DNA of 64,000 bases from Helianthus annuus. Its lineage: Eukaryota; Streptophyta; Magnoliopsida; Asterales; Asteraceae. The stretch is taken from positions 94,826,723-94,890,722 of the forward strand of contig NC_035433.2 in assembly GCF_002127325.2 (NCBI RefSeq), read 5' to 3'. The translations under genes and the position numbers were made by a program. Under the pieces are notes generated by a model. The model ran no database searches, was not told the origin of the DNA, and was given only the letters and a program-made list of their open reading frames with translations. Positions 46,116-59,855 of this stretch are shown here, one piece after another (position 1 is the stretch's first letter; every line of letters starts with the position of its first letter).

Positions 46116-49100
46116 TTAAGTCTCGGACGTTCTTTCCACTGTCAAATGATGCGATGACCATGCACTTCCTGCGTTGACCAGCAAATTAAAGCAGTACAAG
46201 GCCATCTTCTGAAACTTCATTGCTTGATCCCGATCCCGAACCAAGTAGTTTATCTCATGATTCTTCAGAACAATAATATCCGATCTGGACATGTTAGTAA
46301 TCCACATCGGATCTATTATTCTAAAGTTCTCCTGACTATCTCTGAATAGGATCACGGCTTCACCAGTATCCGCGTCATAGACCCAGCAACGAAAATTTCC
46401 TAGAAAGTCAGTCTTCATCTTTAGCAAAGGTATCTTCTTCATCACTTTTGGAGGATCATACACCAAACGATAGCGAGCAGTGTTTGTTTCTGGATCAAGT
46501 GTAAATCTGATCTGCTCGTATCTGGGAAACTGTGGCTTGTATAGAGGATCCTTCCAACCCCTTCTCCTTTCCAACCTGATTTTCTTAGCAAACAGATCCA
46601 CCATCTTTTCTTCGTCTCGATTGATAACGTCTAGTTGAGCTAACACTGCAACATCATAGTACGGAAGTGAGAGAATACTGAGAAGAGTTCTGAAATACTG
46701 AAGACCATTTTCTCGTTTCACGACCATGCAGTGAAGGTCCTTAACGAACATCCAACTAATAATGCGACCTCGAGCCCGATTCTTTTCCAGACTCATATAG
46801 TTAACCTGATCCAACGGAGCGAGCGGAGGAGGATTCCTAGCAAGGAAATCCGCTCGCCATTCATTCACTGTCTTCTCACGGTTTTCTTGAGCTGTCGGAG
46901 AATCTGAAGAGAGATTGGCAAACTCTGCAGTCTTTTCTGCCACAAAATCATCATCAAGAGCATTAACCTCCGCATTGTCTTTCCCAACATATACAGGACG
47001 TTCAGGATCCGAACCGATGAAGATTTCATCAATGGAAGAGAAATCGGTTTGGTCCTGTTCCAACGGAGTAGCATCAATCATACTCACAGCAACATCATCT
47101 AATTCTGTCAAAGCCAGTATTTGTTCATCAGACATTTCAGTAACATGTTCTCCCTCTTCTAACAGTTCACCCGTAACTGGATGATACTGAAGAACACCTG
47201 AGGATTCAGGGAGATCTGCAAACATTTCTGCTTCCAGACTAACATGCTCAAGCCCTGTAGAAGTTCCCAGAGTTTCTGTCTGCTCAGATGGGCCAGTAGT
47301 AGCTGTGGAAGGAGCAGTAGGAGCATCTTGAGATGTACCAGATCCACCTGCAGCACCGGATGCAGTTGCACCGGAACCTGAGGCAGCTGGTTGATCTGGA
47401 TTTGCCGTATCATCATCCTTGTCATCCTCACGTCTTGAGGGAACAATACCTAAGGCATTGCACCTTTCACTCCACAGCGTACCCACTTTCTGATTAGTCT
47501 TCTTGAAGTTTGCGAACACAGGCTTGAAGCTTTCTATTAATCGATCATCGTGATTTTTATAGCGCTCTGACAGCTCGTCATGCTTCTACCTTAGTTCTTT
47601 AGCCTCATTCTCCAACACAGTACTATGCCTTTTCATTATTTCAACCTCCCTGTCTCGAGCCCTGTTCGCTTCCTTTAACCTTTCAATTTCCTCAGCCTGT
47701 TCCTTGATCTTAATATTCTGAGCATTAACAATTGAACACAGCGTGTTGTGTGCCACCACATCCTGTTTTCGCTGCACAGGATACTCTTCAATTGTTCTTG
47801 TATGCCGACCAACTATGGAACCCAATTCACTCATTTGTTCAATCAGGAATTGAATCTTTTCAGATTCAGATAAACCAGACAAAGTCTCTGCCAGAGTCGG
47901 TCGCGAAGGCTCAGGTCCTGAGGTGCCAGACTGACCAGCCTGACCAGAAGCACCTGTAGGACCAGTAATAACAAGAGTAGGTCGGGCATGTGTACCTGAG
48001 GCGGGAGTTGCAGGCGGCTGTTGATCAACAGTCACCGTGCGTGTCCCAGAAGACCTCTGAGGAGAAGACATAACCTCCAGCGTCTCTTTTTCAGTCAGTT
48101 GATCACTAACAGGAGGAAGTTGTTGCTCAGGAGCAGATGAAGGCTGAATAGAAACTGGAATAGAGGAATCACCAGCAGTTTTCTTTGATGAACGAACACC
48201 CTGTCTTTTTGCTTTCCTCTTTTTAACAAAACCCGGAGAAGTAAGGATATAATCCTCATCCCTCTCAGATTCTCCAGTTCTAACCGTCTTCTCTATTCGC
48301 TCAAAACGAGGATTCCCGCGACTATCATAGACCTTTTTCATTCCTGGAGGAGGAGGATTATCGTCCTCAGAAGATGAACCATCGTCACCAGAACCTCCTT
48401 CTTCTTCAGAAGATGAACTACTATCATCCGCTTGTCTCCTCGGCTCATCTACCTTTCCTTTGCTTTTGTCAGTCGCAACAGTACCTGACTGACTCGCAGG
48501 ATCGCCATCTCCACCTGCACTACCACCTGTTTCAACAACCACAGCACCACCATCACCACATGCACCAATACGAGTATCAGGATCGACAAACTCTCCCTGA
48601 ACTTCTTCAGCAGCAACATTAACATCAACATCAACACGTGCTGCAGCACTAGAACTGCCAGCAGACTTCCTTGTTGCTTTGATTCCATGTTTAGCCCCGA
48701 GCTGCGTGTCAGCCAAAGCGATCAACCTTGGCTCTTCATTATCAGAATCGCTCGCGTCTCGACGCCATCTGTTGTTCTGCGGTGCCTCGTAATCGGGAAT
48801 ATCAAGATGACCAATAAGTTTCCTAATTGGGTCTGATTCCTTATAGGTGGCCATAGACTTGAATATCAGCAGAGTACGCTCATTCATTGGATTAATAGGT
48901 AGAACATCTGCTTCAGCCTTTGGAAGATCAGGAATCTGATCATCAATCATCATCTGCAGAAATCTGGGATATAGCCAGAATTTGGTAGATGTTCGCTGTG
49001 TTGCTGATGGGAGTGGCCTTCGAGCGTTTTCCTTCAGATTGTCGAAGATATAGCGAGATATGTTGAACGACTTGTTCAGAATCAGAGCCGTAAACAATCC

Positions 49101-49637
49101 AGTCAAATCGATCGGTGACAGATCATATCCAGAACGCTTGTTGCTCAGGCAATGAATAAGGATATGCAACAAGAGCTTGTATCGAAGCGGCATATACTTC
49201 TTGTTGATCTGATTGGCAAGAACGTCGTCGCTGTACCGCAGCCTCATCAGTAACCCCCGCTGACATTGTAAATCTATAGAAGTAGGATCTTCTGGTTGAT
49301 CTCCAAGCTGTAGACGTTCTCTGATAGTGTTTTCTGTAATAACCACGGGTTTTTCAGCAACTGATGCCCTGATCACTTCCTTATTCTCCACCGTTTCAAT
49401 AACAGCTGAACTCCAAAACTCCTTGATGTGCGACTGATAGGCAATGTGCTGTGTTGTGATAGCATAATTGATACGAGCACGATGAAGGTACTCCATAATT
49501 CAAGTAAACTCCGGACTGATCTTGCCTTCCGGTTGTAAATAAGCAGCCATGTTATGTCTAGATTCAGACATAGATTCAACCTCAGTTTTCTCCTTCTTTG
49601 TTGGCTTTGCCCATTCCTTTCTCACTTTCAGTGCCAT
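46116..49637 (-). pseudogene. Envelope-position ORF of copia 3, two in-frame stops
   Basis: From ATG at 49637 (MALKVRKEWAKP) a single frame runs 1174 codons to 46116, interrupted by TGA at 49502-49500 and TAG at 47588-47586. The first third is globular (YLHRARINYAITTQHIAYQ, SFNISRYIFDNLKENARR, FWLYPRFLQMMID), a type often annotated as a plant transposon protein in Asteraceae. A low-complexity Ser/Glu/Asp and Gly-rich middle (SSSSEEEGGSGDD) follows, then a coiled coil (IKIKEQAEEIERLKEANRA). The last third is unfamiliar (LERRRGWKDPLYKPQFPRYE). I see no convincing signal peptide or membrane anchor, so 'env-like' means position only. Function unknown. Confidence 0.7.
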
Positions 49638-52416
49638 TTCTGTTCATCAAACATAGACACGTAATAAGAAAAAGTCAAACAGTCAACAAGGAATTCCACA
49701 CTTAGAAAATTTTCAATTTCTTGGAAAAATTCTAAGTGTTGAACCTTCGAAGGATACCAATCACCCATCGAAGGATTGAAACATGGCTCGAAGGATGATA
49801 GATGGTTCGAACGATGTCACTTTCCTCGAAGGATGACAACCTTATCGAAAGATCATCTTTCGAAGAATCAAGAATTTGAAAGATGTCTTGATCATTCGAA
49901 GGTTTGATCAAATCGAAGGATGATCCTTCGTGAAATCTAACATCTTTCGAGTCTCAGATCGAAAGATGTTGTGCAGCACATCTATCGAGGTGAGAGTCAA
50001 CATCCTTCGTGTTGACCTCCGGTAGCACTGTTCATCGGTGAAATTCCGGTGGTCAATTTTAAGTTATTTCCGGTGATGGTTTTAAAAGGGTTTTAACTTT
50101 GTTTTATACCAGATACAAACAACATCAATAACCATTTAAAACATCAACATTTAGACCCAAACCGGACACTAATCCACCCCGGATACACTGATTTAAACCA
50201 AAAACCACACACCATGACTCTGTTTTAACCCAACCCAAACCCTAGACACCATGACTCTGTTTTAAACCAAACCCACAATTTTGACATCAAGATTTAATCC
50301 AAAACTGTGTCATGAACATTATAATTATCAGAAACTTATCATTATCATGTTTTGCACATTATATTCACCATATATCATCCTAGGTTTTCATAAACTGAAA
50401 AGAAGAACAATAATGCAAAAAGTAACATGATCAAATGAAATGTTTATGATGTGTTTGTTTAAGGATTCAGGATTATCCTACCAAAGGTTGTATAAAAATC
50501 CTGATACTTCAACTGATTTTGAAAAATTTGGCAGAGATTCGTGATGATGAGAGGTTTTTGAGAGATGAATTTTGAAACAGTTGTGAACAAATGAAGAAGA
50601 TGACCCTTTATATACCCTGACCTCGAAAGTCCAACCGTCTCGAAGGATAGATGACCCTTCGAAAGATGTAAAGGTGTCTCGAAAGATCACCTTTGGGTCG
50701 AAGGATCCCTACTTTGATCGAAGGATACCAGATATTTGAAAGATCTGGATCGAAGGATACCAGATATTTGTTGTTATCCTTCGAAAAATATCTTTCGAAC
50801 TAAGCCATCTTTCAAAAGGATCTGATCAACTCGAAAGATCAATTTGGTCAAATCCTTCGTTGACCAAATCATCTTTCGACTGAGATGATTGACTTTCGTT
50901 GACTTTCATTGACCATCTGATCTTTCGAGGGCCATTGCTTCCTCGAAGGATCAGATTTCCACCAACACTTTGGATTTTTGGGAATTTTCAATTTAAACCC
51001 TTCAAATTTTGGAGGTTTTTTTTTCAGAAATGACCATTTTGAAAAGTTGTCCGTTATGAAGTTTTGCAAAGGTTAGTTTTATGAAGTATATCGGCTTGTC
51101 AGGTATCGGATCGAGCACCAACATCAGTTAATCAAAAATAATATTAAATGGAAAATCTTTTTGGATTTTGAGGTTTGATAAAATGAAAGGCAACAATTTT
51201 AATATCCTTTGAATGTTATCAAACGACATCACCGCTAATGTCGTGCTGATATGCACCAAACGAAAAAACTGTTTAAAACAAAGCAGTAAATAAATATGTA
51301 CAACACAACAATATTTTTGCGAGTTTCTGGCGAAGAGAATCATACCAGCTTGCGGTCTTTTGTCAAAACACATTTCCTTTTAAAATTCTTTTACAGAAGT
51401 TGATAAGTATTCTACCACAATTACCGATATTGTTATCCACTTAAACTCAACAATCAAGTGTAATCATAATACAATGAGATACGTTTAAGGTATGATTTAT
51501 ACTTACCGATCGGTGTTCATCCACTCACGACACATTCCCGTATCAAGGTATGCACGAGAGTTCATCATACTGGGGAGTATACCATTTATCATCCGTTTTT
51601 AACGTATATATATACAATGTGAACAAGTCACTTATTTGAGTTGAAAACAAGCCCTATGTGATAGAATCACTTATTGATGAGGAACTTGATTTTCGATGCA
51701 TGAGGGCACAGGAGCAAGTCCGTGAACAGGTCAGTACTTCCGTACAGCAGAGAGACGAACTTGACTCCCGGATAATTGTGATATTTTATCACTTATTTTG
51801 TATGGACATGTGATTGTTTATCACTTATTGAGGTCGAATGCAGTATGAAATATGTACACGTATGTATGGTATCATGGAAGAACTTAGACTTTGTCTTTTA
51901 TAGAAACAACCATGATACCCAGATGATAAACAGCATAAACCCCGAATATCTCAGAACCTCGGCAATCTATCAAACGAAATTTCGGTACCAAGACCATATG
52001 CCAATGAGCGGTTCCCACGCGGTTTTCAGTTCGTTATGTTTATATCTCCTGCATACTTTAAAATGATCGTGAGTCTACCGGTACATCATTAGTAGAACTA
52101 CCTATCATTTTCTTTTTCTTTTGATTTCTAGAAACATGTTTCAACCGACCTCTGATGTAATATCACTTTCTCTTATATTACCAAGAAACTCATTTTTGTT
52201 TTTCTATTGTTTTTGTGTTTTTCTGAATTTTCTCCCCCTTAAATGCAGAAAGTAAATAAATTAAAGACATATTTTTGTATTTTTGTGGTTTTTCAATGTT
52301 TTTGAATTTTTCTTGAAACTTTCTCCCCCTAAAATTCAAAAATAAGGTAAAGTAAAAATATTTTTGGATTTTTGGTTTTTAGAAAAATATTTACAAAAAC
52401 GATTTCCTGATGTCGG
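49638..52416 (-). other. Spacer of copia 3 between pol and the 3' ORF
   Basis: No supported gene. CGAAGGAT and CGAAAGAT words are dense at 49740-50030 and 50630-50950. Minus-strand polypurine tracts of the form AGGGGGAGAAA lie at about 52225-52236 and 52322-52333, in addition to the terminal one at 46075. Repeated polypurine tracts are known from Sireviruses. Confidence 0.6.
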
Positions 52417-55400
52417 TTACTCTTGCTTCACCTTAATGCCGTTTACCAAAAGTAAATAATCAAATCTTGATTTATCAAATGCTTTGGTAAAAAGGTCAGC
52501 ACGTTGGTGGTCGGTATGAATATGAACCACATCGATAAGTCTCTTTTCAAAACAATCACGTATGAAGTGATATTTAATATCGATGTGCTTCGTTTTCGAG
52601 TGCTGTACAGGATTTCTAGTGATCTGTAAAGCAGCTTCATTATCAACATAAATAGGAGTAGTTAGGAATTCAAAACCGTAGTCCCGCATCTGTTGTTGGA
52701 TCCATAGAACCTGGGAGCAGCAACTAGATGCAGCAATGTATTCCGCTTCACATGTAGATGTAGCCACACATGTCTGCTTCTTGCATTGCCAAGTGACTAG
52801 GCGATTGCCTAAGAACTGACATCCTGCTGTAGTTGATTTGCCATCTTTCTTGCAGCCGCCGAAATCAGAATCACTGTAAGCCTTGAGATCGAAGTTATCA
52901 TCCTTAGGGTACCATAACCCGGTGTCAGGGCAACCCTTCAGATAACGGAAAATCCTTTTGACAGCAGCATAGTGAGAGACCTTCGGATTCGCTTGATACC
53001 TAGCGAGAAGACAAGTTGGATACATAATGTCGGGTCTTGATGCGGTGAGATACATTAAGGATCCAATCATAGCACGATAAAGTGAAGAGTCTACAGCATC
53101 CCCTTCTTCATCCGGAGTAATCCCGTGATTCTGCGGAAGAGGAGTAGAAATTGGCTTGGAATCGGACATCTGGAACCGGCTCAAGATGTCTCCGACGTAC
53201 TTGGTTTGATGGATAAAAATTCCAGATTCGGACTGATTAACTTGCAAACCCAAGAAGAACGTCATTTCACCCATCGCACTCATCTCGAATCGATCTTGCA
53301 TCACCTTTTCAAATTCCTTGCATAACTTATCATCGGTAGAACCAAAGATAATATCATCGACATACACTTGTACCAACAGAAGATCTTCACCTTTTTCTTT
53401 GATGAAGAGGGTACAGTCGATCAAACCCCGTCTAAACCCATTGCTCAGCAGGTAGGTAGACAGTGTCTCATACCAGGCCCGAGGTGCTTGATGAAGACCA
53501 TATAATGCCTTGTTAAGTAGTAAAACCTTGTCAGGATGTAATGGATCTTCAAACCCCGGTGGTTGCTCGACATATACTTCCTCTTCGACTACTCCGTGTA
53601 GAAAAGCACTTTTAACATCCATCTGGTACACCTTGAATTTCTTGAAGGATGTGTAGGCTAGAAAGATTCTAATAGCCTCCAGACGAGCAACAGGTGCATA
53701 CACTTCATTGTAGTCAATACCTTCAATCTGACTGAAGCCTTGAACAACTAACCTTGCTTTGTTTCGGACAACAATCCCACGGTCGTCCTTTTTGCACTTA
53801 AACACCCAGCGAGTTCCGATCTTCTTGTAGTTGTCGGGCCTATCAACCAATTTCCATACGCCCAACTTTTCAAACTGCTGAAGTTCTTCTTGCATGGCTT
53901 CCACCCAGGAATCATCTTTCAATGCCTCCTTCCAAGATCTAGGCTCTTCTTGGCTAACATAGCAGGCGAAAGACCAATCATTTTGTTGTCCCGATTCTCG
54001 TATCTCAGCATACAAGCCAGCATTTTCGTTATTTCTGATTTGATTCCTTGTCCTTACACCACTGAGAACATCACCTATAATATTCTGCTGAGGATGAATG
54101 TTATGAATTCGGGTTTCAGAAACTGGAGGAACTTCAACATTTGACCTCAAGTTATTGATATTTAAATTCCCGATATCATTCTGAAGCTGTTGAGTTGTAG
54201 AAGATGATGCATTTTCTTCTTGGATAATTGGCGCAGACACTGGATCCGTTGCTTCTGAAGTACCTTGAACCGGACGCAGTGCTTCACCATCATTTGCATC
54301 AACATACTCCTCATCTTCCGATGACAAATTGTAATCGACAGCATCATTAAACACCTCATTTGAAGCGAGATTGTTGACAGAAGAAGATGTTTGTGAGTCA
54401 ACAATGATTGGACGAGCCAACTGAGAGCCAGTCGCATTCTCGCTTTCAGACAACATTTGAGCAATTGCATTGTCATCATCAAATGTCGGCAGATTAAATG
54501 AGTCGAAAAGACCATCATAATCGAACATCCATGGATCTCCAGAAGGCTTCGGAGGATTAGAATATCTTTGAACTCTTACTTCACCCCATTCTTCAATCCT
54601 TTTGGTAGTCAGGTTCCATACTCGCAAATTAGGAGTAGCATACCCAAGGAAGTAACCTTCGATAGCTTTGGCACCAAACTTCCCGTCAGGCTCAATCATG
54701 GTACATGGTGCACCAAAAGGTTCTAGATATTCCAAGTCAGGAGTCTTCTTGTGTAGGAGTTCGAAGCATGTTTTGCCATGTCTTTTCACTGTGAGAACCC
54801 TGATTAACGTGTAGCAAGCCGAGGCAACAGCTTCAGTCCAGAATCGAACTGGAAGCTGAGACTCAACCAACATGGTTCTTGCAGTCTCAATTAAGGTTCT
54901 GTTCTTTCTTTCAGCGACTCCATTTTGTTGTGGCGTGTACCGAGAGCTGTATTCATGAAGGATTCCTTTTGCAGTGCAAAATTCATCCATAACCCTGTTT
55001 TTGAACTCGGTTCCGTTGTCGCTTCGAATTCGCCTCACCTTTAAATTATAAAGATTTTCCAACAAGGTGATCAAATTCTTTAGAATTTCTGGAGTCTCAC
55101 TCTTGTGAACCATGAAGTCAACCCATGAAAATCTTGAATAGTCATCAGTAACTACCAAGCAGAAAACTTCCCCGTGCACACTCTTGTGTTTGACTGGGCC
55201 GAAAAGGTCCATATGCAGACGTTCGAGTGGCATGTTGACAGTGTTAACCTTTTTCAATGGATGTGATTTCTTGATTTGCTTCCCTTTCTGACACAGCACA
55301 CAGACATCTTGAAGTTGAAAATTCTTCACATTGACACCTCTCACCAAATTGTTTTTGACAAGGTGATTCATTATTCTGAGGTGAATATGACCCATCCGTC

Positions 55401-55857
55401 TGTGCCAAGAGATCGTCTCCTTTTCAGTGGCTTTTGAAATAAAGCAAGTAACTTGTTTGGACTGAGTTATTGCTTGGCTCATATCAAGGACATACAAATC
55501 ATTAACTCTTGGTGCTGATAAGAGAATCCATTCAGCGGGAATCTTGAATCCTGGCTTCAGCACATAACAACCGGCATCATCAAAATGCACGGTGAACTTC
55601 TTGTCGCAGATTTGAGAAACACTCAGGAGATTGTGATCCAACTGTTGCACATAATTGATTTTGTCGAAACTCACAATTCCATTTGAGATCATTCCCTCGC
55701 CGGTGATATACCCTCCTTTGTCTCCAGCAAACGCAACATATCCTCCTCTTCGCACATCGAAAAGAAGACGATAGTCGCCCGTCATGTGCCTGGAAGCCCC
55801 ACTATCAACAATCCAAAGACTATTAATAGTTCCTCCTGGAGCCGCCTGCACATGCAA
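52417..55857 (-). CDS. pol of copia 3: protease, integrase, reverse transcriptase, RNase H
   Basis: 1146 codons without interruption. The frame has no ATG before the protease: it opens with TTG right after an in-frame TAG (55860-55858), so expression needs a join to gag. Protease active site [11 protein letters not shown] is near residue 18. Then the pre-integrase segment ([10 protein letters not shown]), integrase with [18 protein letters not shown] (about 277) and [13 protein letters not shown] with [28 protein letters not shown] and YVDDIIFGS (about 829); RNase H with [14 protein letters not shown] and CEAEYIAAS; end [17 protein letters not shown]. All catalytic residues I can check are present. 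Order integrase before RT marks Ty1/copia. The likely start of translated pol is an exon at 55845 (phase-0 acceptor TGCAG). Confidence 0.93.
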   Translation of the reverse strand: MHVQAAPGGTINSLWIVDSGASRHMTGDYRLLFDVRRGGYVAFAGDKGGYITGEGMISNGIVSFDKINYVQQLDHNLLSVSQICDKKFTVHFDDAGCYVLKPGFKIPAEWILLSAPRVNDLYVLDMSQAITQSKQVTCFISKATEKETISWHRRMGHIHLRIMNHLVKNNLVRGVNVKNFQLQDVCVLCQKGKQIKKSHPLKKVNTVNMPLERLHMDLFGPVKHKSVHGEVFCLVVTDDYSRFSWVDFMVHKSETPEILKNLITLLENLYNLKVRRIRSDNGTEFKNRVMDEFCTAKGILHEYSSRYTPQQNGVAERKNRTLIETARTMLVESQLPVRFWTEAVASACYTLIRVLTVKRHGKTCFELLHKKTPDLEYLEPFGAPCTMIEPDGKFGAKAIEGYFLGYATPNLRVWNLTTKRIEEWGEVRVQRYSNPPKPSGDPWMFDYDGLFDSFNLPTFDDDNAIAQMLSESENATGSQLARPIIVDSQTSSSVNNLASNEVFNDAVDYNLSSEDEEYVDANDGEALRPVQGTSEATDPVSAPIIQEENASSSTTQQLQNDIGNLNINNLRSNVEVPPVSETRIHNIHPQQNIIGDVLSGVRTRNQIRNNENAGLYAEIRESGQQNDWSFACYVSQEEPRSWKEALKDDSWVEAMQEELQQFEKLGVWKLVDRPDNYKKIGTRWVFKCKKDDRGIVVRNKARLVVQGFSQIEGIDYNEVYAPVARLEAIRIFLAYTSFKKFKVYQMDVKSAFLHGVVEEEVYVEQPPGFEDPLHPDKVLLLNKALYGLHQAPRAWYETLSTYLLSNGFRRGLIDCTLFIKEKGEDLLLVQVYVDDIIFGSTDDKLCKEFEKVMQDRFEMSAMGEMTFFLGLQVNQSESGIFIHQTKYVGDILSRFQMSDSKPISTPLPQNHGITPDEEGDAVDSSLYRAMIGSLMYLTASRPDIMYPTCLLARYQANPKVSHYAAVKRIFRYLKGCPDTGLWYPKDDNFDLKAYSDSDFGGCKKDGKSTTAGCQFLGNRLVTWQCKKQTCVATSTCEAEYIAASSCCSQVLWIQQQMRDYGFEFLTTPIYVDNEAALQITRNPVQHSKTKHIDIKYHFIRDCFEKRLIDVVHIHTDHQRADLFTKAFDKSRFDYLLLVNGIKVKQE

Positions 55858-55988
55858 CTAACATATCAGTTTGAGAGGGGGACCCAAGCCTTTGTGGACT
55901 TGGGTCGTCCTTGATCATCAAGGAAAGTGATTTCAATCACTTGATGATTAGGAAATAGAACCTCAGGTGCTCCCCCTGACTGAATTAC
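55846..55988 (-). other. Candidate 143-nt alternative intron joining gag to pol, copia 3
   Basis: Donor CAG|GTAATT at 55989/55988, acceptor GTTGCATGTGCAG|GCG at 55846/55845, branch-like AACTGAT overlapping the gag stop TGA (55868-55866). Donor and acceptor are both phase 0, so splicing would replace the last 40 gag codons and the stop with pol. Retention gives gag alone. Copia 4 has a matching arrangement (63616-63726). Confidence 0.5.
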
Positions 55989-58900
55989 CTGTTTTTGTTT
56001 CCAAGCTTGTTGTCCCTTACCAGTATTTGAATTAATTGTTTTTGCATTTACTGGTTTTACAGTTGTGGATTTAGCTTGTACAGGTTTTTCTTCTTTGACC
56101 TCTGATTTTAAGGCCTTCTCAATTACCTTTTGGTTCTTTTGTTTTAACTTCTTTTCCCTTTCTTTCAAGACACGTGGGTCTTGTTTCGGGGAAACATGTC
56201 GTTTTTGGTAATTGGTTTCTTGGGGAGCACTCGTTTTTCCCTTCAACTTTTGCAGGTATGGGCAGTATCTTACAATATGCCCAACTGTGCCACATTCAAA
56301 AGACATTCTCCGCTCTACAAACCTCGGAGAAACATGTTGATGACCAGACGGAGAACCAGACACTGAACTTTGTGATCTAGATGTGCTTGGACCTAAGTCA
56401 CATCCATTGGTGTGTTGGGTATAATTGTTCTGATCATTTCGTTTTAAAATTCTAACTTGTTTTACAAAATCAATGTTAGATTTATTTTGAAATGTTTCAA
56501 GTTTGTCCGTACCCTTGGATCCAACAAAGTTCACTTTCTGTTCTCTTTTCTTAGTTGGAGCTCTTTTGTTTTGCACCTTTTGCTGTTGAACCTTAGGTTG
56601 CTCAACCTTAGATTGTTGAATTTTAGGTTGTGCAGCCTTAGGTTGAGTAGCCTTAGACTGTTCAGCTTTAGGTTGTTGAACCTTTGGTTGTTCAGTCTTA
56701 GGCTGCTGAACTTTAGGTGCTTGAACATTCTTGTTCTGAGCCTTCTTTCCCTGTACCTTACCCTTTCCGGAGTTGACTTGTTGTTTTCGCTCAATTGGTA
56801 GTTTTTGGTTCCCGTATTGTTTTCTAATTTGTTCACACGGAATTGGATCACATTGAGTGACTGTTACTTTTCCACCTTTGTTCCCCAAAAACTTATCAGT
56901 GCATCCTTCAAAAATTTGCTCAATTAAATCTTGATTTACATTTTTAATTGGAAAATCTTTGTTAGAATAAATTTTGCTATCTCCTTTGAGCGTATACAAC
57001 AAGTTATTCCCTTCAGAGCTAACTACAAGGGATTCCATTGTTTTTGACATTTCAGTCTTACTCGGTTTCACTGGTGGATCACACAGAATGTGATTCTCGA
57101 TAGGAATATCTGTTGTAACCGAGTCAGACTGTTGTTTCACAATTTCTTCAGATTCATCGTCCGAAGAATCAGCATCCTCAATAATGGGAGGACTCTGTTC
57201 CTTAACACACGATGTATCTGTCACGTTCTCAGATTCTGATTGACCTGAGGATGATGTACCAGTTGTGAACCCGAGGCCTGCTGCAAAGTCATCTAGACTG
57301 AGTGGCACAGTAGGTTCAAAACGGGGCATATCCTCGTCATTAGGCAATTTGGAATAATTGTGATTCATTGGGGGAGGGCATGATTTGTAACCAATACATT
57401 TTGCATCCCCCTTTTTCCTTTGGACATCAATAATGTGATCCAAAACATAGCGGGAATTGGAATAGCTTTCCAATTTCTGCTTGATTGTTTCACATTCGCA
57501 TCGAGCTGTCGCTAACTCTACCATTTGTTTTTCAATTGTGTCAATTAGATTATTGTTTGCATGTTGTTTTCTCAAAACAGCCTTTTGTAATTCAGAAACA
57601 TCATGTTTTAATGACGCAATTGTTGCTTTAAACTCCTTTTCATTTCTGGTTAAAAACAAGTTAGCTTCAGTTGCTTTAGAGAGATCTACAATCAATTCTT
57701 GATTGTGTTTGTGTGTGATTTCAAACTGAATTTCCTTTTCTGCATATTCTAAACACTTAGCACATTCAACAGACGCAGAAATAGAGTCAGAGTTAGAATC
57801 ACATACCTGAGAGGTTTGACCTTCTACATGAGCCATAAAGGCTGTATGAAAAGAAAAAGATCCGTCTTCAGAGAAAAATTAAGAAAGCTTCTCGGAAGTT
57901 CCAGCAGATTTCTGGCAAAGAATAGATCTCCTCTTGCATAATGCTTCAGCGTCAGCCAAGAGCTCATCAACCTCCAAATCTAAAGCATCACTTGATAAAT
58001 CACCAGCATCAAGTGATTCCCCATCCATGCTCCCACTGTAACCCGAGCTATCTTCATCTTCTGAAGATTCACCAGCAGACACGGGTTCTACAACTTTCTC
58101 AACCACTTTAGCATAACATGTTGTTCCACCATTTCCTCCTTCACCAAGCTGAAGATTCCAGTTGCAAATCTCATCAGCTTAAACCACTAACCCTCTGTGG
58201 GGATTAGTGTTTGTGGATCCAGATGTATTTCCTCCCACGGGAACTATTTGTCTGTCAGAATTGTTGTTCTGTTGTTGTTGAGGCTGTCTTTGATTCCTGA
58301 AAGGATTCTGATTGCCTTGCTTAGATGGCTTCTGACATTCCCGCTTGAAATGACCCTTTTCACCACAGTTGAAGCAGGTGACAGCATTCTTATCAAAACC
58401 ATACTTGGTGTTGTTGTTGCTTTCCAAGTTGGTTCTCCCCGTCCTTTCCATGAACTCTTTTGCTCTTCGAATAGCACTAGCAAGAGCCCATTTGATATCC
58501 ATCATCTCAAACTCTTCTTTATCCACTTGCTGATACTCTTCATTGGTTAGATTGATATTCCCAGTCTGACCTGCAACTAATCCACAATAAGCACTAACCA
58601 AGGTATTCAACATCTCCATATGCTCCTTGGCTATTCCGACAGTGACTTTGGAAAAGTTGGAAGTGTCTAATCTGATTGTGTTCGGATTAGAAGTGGCTTG
58701 AAAATTTGAAGAGTTTCCATAAAACCCTTGCTGTTGCGGTTGTTGCTGCTGAGCTCTGCTTGGGTCTAAGAAAGGCGGTGGTGTGAATTGCTGAGTTGTC
58801 TGTTGTTGTTGAGAAGAAGAATCTGGTCTTGAATACATCATTGTGTATGCCGAAGGATCAAAACGATTTGTTGTGGAAGATCCTGTGTTTGAGATGAAAG

Positions 58901-59855
58901 CTGTTTGAAGCTTAGCATGCTGAGAGGCTGGCTTTTCTCCACTAATACCACCTGCAATCCCAAAATACATCTCTGGATTCTGAGGAGTTATTGTTCTTTT
59001 TGCCTTTAGCTTTTCTTCAACATCTTTGTTCTCCAATTTCTGAATTAGCTCATAAACGGTGATTGTGTCCAGAACACCGTTTTCTTTGAGAATCTCGAGA
59101 TAACCGCTCCATTTTGCTGGTAAGCCATCAGCAAATCTCTTCACCATTTCTTGTGGAGTGGCAGTGACTCTGAAGGCAAACATTTCACTCAACAGATGAT
59201 GGAATCTTGTAGATAATTCTGCCAAACCCTCGTTCTCCATACACGTGAAACCTTCAAATTCTTTCTTCAGCAGCTCTTGCTTGATCTTCCTCGATTGAGC
59301 GTTTCCTTCACACCGTAACGTGAGCATATCCCACAAGCTTTTAGTAGTTGTACAGTAAACAAACTGGTGGTATATGTCTCTGTGAAGAGCCTGCGTGAGA
59401 ATCATGAATGCTTTCTTTTCCAACTCAAATTTCTTCTTATCATCATCAGACATTGTGCTGTAAGTTTCTGGATTCGATCCTGCAACTTCCAACTCGTTTT
59501 CAAATGGAGTGAAGAAACACATCCATAGATCTTGACCTTGCCCCTGAACATAAGTTCTCAGCCTTTCTTTCCACCATCCCCAATCATTGATGTGATTAAG
59601 CTTTGGCGGTTTTGTGCTTGTACCAGTTTCACTGTCGTTCTGCATCATTGCTTGAATGCTGCTGCTTTGATTTGTGACCAATGCCCATTGATTTGCAGTT
59701 ATCATTGCAGCTTGAGGTGGGGCAATAGCCTGCATCCATGCAGTTTTGTTGAACTCTGGCGCAGATTGCGTGGCTGATGATTGCGTAGCTGATGATTGTG
59801 GAGTCAAAGTTGTTGTAGTCCACGCGGATGGATCCCACTGACCGTTTGTTCCCAT
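55866..59855 (-). pseudogene. Extended gag of copia 3, two in-frame TAA stops
   Basis: One frame of 1330 codons from ATG 59855 (MGTNGQWDPSAW), interrupted by TAA at 58181-58179 and 57881-57879 with no frame change. Residues about 75-270 are the copia gag (UBN2-type) core: WGWWKERLRTYVQGQ, SLWDMLTLRCEGNAQ, QELLKKEFEGF. A zinc knuckle CFNCGEKGHFKREC lies near 494. An acidic Ser-rich stretch follows (GESSEDEDSSGYS), then a coiled coil (57700-57400), a Gln/Pro/Lys repeat (QPKVQQPKAEQ), and a second knuckle ECGTVGHIVRYC whose first Cys is Ser. It ends GRPKSTKAWVPLSN. Both stops could arise by C-to-T change at CAA. Such a long gag with two knuckle regions is a Sirevirus trait. Confidence 0.82.
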
